From contig CAIKBP010000004.1 in assembly GCA_903825695.1 (NCBI GenBank), forward strand, positions 1 to 5,954: DNA of 5,954 nt, written 5' to 3'. The position numbers and the translations under genes are program-made. Numbering within the stretch: the first letter of the stretch is position 1; each line of letters begins with the position of its first letter. The notes below the pieces were generated by a model. It was not told where the DNA came from. It was given only the letters and a program-made list of their open reading frames with translations, and searched no databases. Positions 5,014 to 5,954 of this stretch are shown piece after piece. Source of the DNA: an uncultured Verrucomicrobiota bacterium. Lineage in GTDB: Bacteria > Verrucomicrobiota > Verrucomicrobiia > Palsa-1439.

Positions 5014-5061
5014 AACTCTCGACTCTTGACAGCGCATCCAGCGAATGCGGATTCATGCCCG
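5014..5061. repeat. Direct repeat, copy 2 (48 bp, downstream of immA)
   Basis: Matches 2968-3015 at 47 of 48 bases, 2046 bp away in the same orientation. As at copy 1, it follows shortly after a stop codon (32 bases after the protease gene) and after a GTCAGTCA octamer (4986-4993). The flanks diverge immediately beyond the repeat on the right. On the minus strand both copies have the same short frame, MNxHSLDALSRVES, which ends soon after; I do not claim it is a gene. Confidence 0.9.
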
Positions 5062-5096
5062 CCGCCACACATAATCACGCACCAGCAGGTGTCAAA

Positions 5097-5137
5097 GGCG
5101 TCACTCGGGCGTCACTCAACTTGATAGACGAGTTGAG
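5097..5137. repeat. Short tandem repeat plus hairpin in the immA to tRNA spacer
   Basis: GGCGTCACTC occurs twice with an 11-base period (5097-5106, 5108-5117). It runs into a stem CTCAACT (5115-5121) / AGTTGAG (5131-5137) with a 9-base loop. No T-run follows on either strand, so it is not a typical intrinsic terminator. The rest of the 250-base spacer between 4983 and 5232 shows nothing else besides the direct repeat. Confidence 0.5.
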
Positions 5138-5232
5138 GGAAGCGACTGAATTCTCATCTGGCAATCACCGTATGCTTTTGGCCTCCAAGACATTGGGAAA
5201 GTAGAATCACGACACACACGGGAAGTGAAAGT

Positions 5233-5311
5233 TGGGGTGGATGACGGGATTCGAACCCGCGACAACCAGATCCACAATCTGGGGCTCTAACCAGGCTGAG
5301 CTACATCCACC
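5233..5311 (-). tRNA. tRNA-His (anticodon GTG), CCA encoded
   Basis: Read on the minus strand, GGTGGATG pairs with CATCCACC (8 bp including the extra G-1:C73 pair that is the identity mark of tRNA-His). It is followed by D-arm GCTC/GAGC, anticodon arm CCAGA-TTGTGGA-TCTGG with anticodon GTG (+strand 5273-5275), and T-arm GCGGG-TTCGAAT-CCCGT. The CCA end is encoded (5233-5235). All four arms close, so the gene is intact. No clear terminator is visible beyond it. tRNA genes are common island edges, but no duplicated tRNA end is seen in this window. Confidence 0.97.
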
Positions 5312-5333
5312 GTCAATCGCGGAGCGCGGCGTG

Positions 5334-5362
5334 ACTCTAGCATTGCCCCAGTGTGTGGTCAA
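5334..5362 (-). promoter_or_regulatory. Promoter of tRNA-His
   Basis: On the minus strand TTGACC (5362-5357), then a 17-base spacer, then TAGAGT (5339-5334). Transcription would start near 5327, about 16 bases before the mature tRNA. The bases just after the -10 are very GC-rich (CACGCCGCGC), as in stable-RNA promoters sensitive to ppGpp. Confidence 0.6.
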
Positions 5363-5430
5363 GCCATCGCTGGCCAGATGCAAGGTTGTGCTGTGGGCGC
5401 GGAGTCAGCGTCTTCGACGGTTTTCGCACT

Positions 5431-5457
5431 TTTACTTGTTCTAACGTCCGTTATAAT
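5431..5457 (+). promoter_or_regulatory. Promoter of mutL, probably giving a leaderless message
   Basis: A perfect TATAAT (5452-5457) has only a partial -35 (TTTACT, 5431-5436, 15-base spacing). It lies seven bases before the mutL GTG, so the expected transcription start falls at or beside the start codon. No purine-rich ribosome binding site precedes the GTG. Confidence 0.5.
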
Positions 5458-5464
5458 CCCTTGT

Positions 5465-5954
5465 GTGAACCGCATCCGCCTGCTTCCGGAACACGTTGCC
5501 AACCAGATCGCCGCGGGCGAGGTTGTCGAACGTCCCGCTTCCGTCGTAAAGGAGTTGGTGGAGAACTCGCTCGACGCCGGCGCGCACCATATCACTGTGG
5601 TTGTTAAGAATGGCGGCAGATCGGCCATGCAGGTAACAGACGATGGTTTCGGGATGAGCCGTGACGACGCGTTACTGGCATTGGAACGTCATGCCACGAG
5701 CAAGATTTCCCGAGCTGAAGATTTACAGAACATAGATTCGCTCGGTTTTCGCGGTGAAGCCATCCCCAGCATCGCAGCGGTGTCGCGGTTTACGCTGACG
5801 ACGAGGGAACGCGGTACGCTCAGCGGCACGGCGATCCAGGTGGCCGGTGGACGGATCGTGTCGGTGAACGATGTCGGGTCAGCCGAAGGAACGGCCGTCG
5901 AAGTCCGGAACCTGTTCTTCAATCTGCCAGCCCGGCGAAAGTTTCTCCGGTCTG
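5465..5954 (+). CDS. mutL: MutL, DNA mismatch repair ATPase (N-terminal part, 3' truncated by window)
   Basis: The first 163 codons of MutL, the GHKL-type ATPase that links mismatch recognition by MutS to strand incision. The conserved N-terminus is unmistakable: ANQIAAGEVVERPASVVKE (12-30) and LVENSLDAGA (31-40), with catalytic E30 and Mg-binding N34. It continues with TDDGFGM (58-64, nucleotide-binding D59), ERHATSK (74-80), the lid motif GFRGEAIPSIAAVSRF (94-109) and LFFNLPARRKFLRS (150-163). The start is GTG 5465, since the family begins right at this point (NRIRLLP) and no in-frame start lies upstream. The C-terminal endonuclease/dimerisation region is outside the window. It is divergent from the tRNA-His gene and is a core gene marking the right edge of the accessory region. 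Confidence 0.97.
   Translation, partial: MNRIRLLPEHVANQIAAGEVVERPASVVKELVENSLDAGAHHITVVVKNGGRSAMQVTDDGFGMSRDDALLALERHATSKISRAEDLQNIDSLGFRGEAIPSIAAVSRFTLTTRERGTLSGTAIQVAGGRIVSVNDVGSAEGTAVEVRNLFFNLPARRKFLRS

Noticed and set aside
2968..5061. CRISPR array
   Set aside because: Only two repeat copies 2 kb apart with genes between them; no regular spacers.
5097..5137. Intrinsic terminator for the XRE-immA operon
   Set aside because: The stem is real but no T-run follows in either direction.
5233..5311. tRNA-His as an integration att site for the island
   Set aside because: No duplicate of the tRNA 3' end occurs elsewhere in the window, no integrase is visible, and the right-hand direct repeat lies about 170 bases away from the tRNA.
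5232..5444. Plus-strand 70-codon frame over the tRNA
   Set aside because: It starts MGWMTGFEPATTRSTIW, the well-known false translation of a reverse-strand tRNA.

Overview
The window looks like a defence/accessory island from a moderately GC-rich bacterium, running into a core-genome boundary on the right (tRNA-His and mutL). No 16S or lineage marker is present. The MutL N-terminus (IRLLPEHV.NQIAAGEVVERPASVVKELVENSLDAGA) is widespread. Its fine detail reminds me of Verrucomicrobiota-type MutL, but that is only an impression and the organism should be treated as unassigned.

Left block (1-2923, all + strand). The 3' end of a gene that looks like an adenine-specific methyltransferase or type IIG restriction-modification protein is followed by a GIY-YIG nuclease fused to a C-terminal RAMA domain, then by the toxin-antitoxin pair darT (DNA ADP-ribosyltransferase) and darG (macrodomain antitoxin). 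The genes are tightly packed. Each of the two larger gaps holds a 16-17 codon mini-ORF that joins the flanking genes almost seamlessly, so the block probably behaves as one translationally coupled operon.

Middle block (about 2929-5061). This is a self-contained cassette of two divergent operons facing a shared regulatory region. To the left (- strand) are three tiny genes: a DUF2188 protein (76 aa), a CxxC protein ending in NCAYCIGGSTR (69 aa) and a CxxC/HHxH protein (77 aa). To the right (+ strand) are an XRE-type repressor and an overlapping ImmA/IrrE-type zinc protease. The intergenic region carries two back-to-back 21-bp palindromes, TGTGGT-N9-ACCACA, lying over face-to-face sigma70-like promoters. 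This layout predicts a protease-relieved repressor switch, like ImmR/ImmA or DdrO/IrrE, controlling three small proteins. The system is the best candidate here for something undescribed.

A 48-bp direct repeat (47/48 identical) follows darG and follows immA, so the middle cassette has the same 3' boundary sequence as the darTG block. This suggests modular assembly by recombination.

Right edge (5233-5954). A tRNA-His (GTG anticodon, encoded CCA, - strand) with a good promoter is divergent from mutL, whose 5' part runs off the window. A perfect TATAAT sits seven bases before the mutL GTG start and there is no ribosome binding site, so a leaderless mutL message is plausible.
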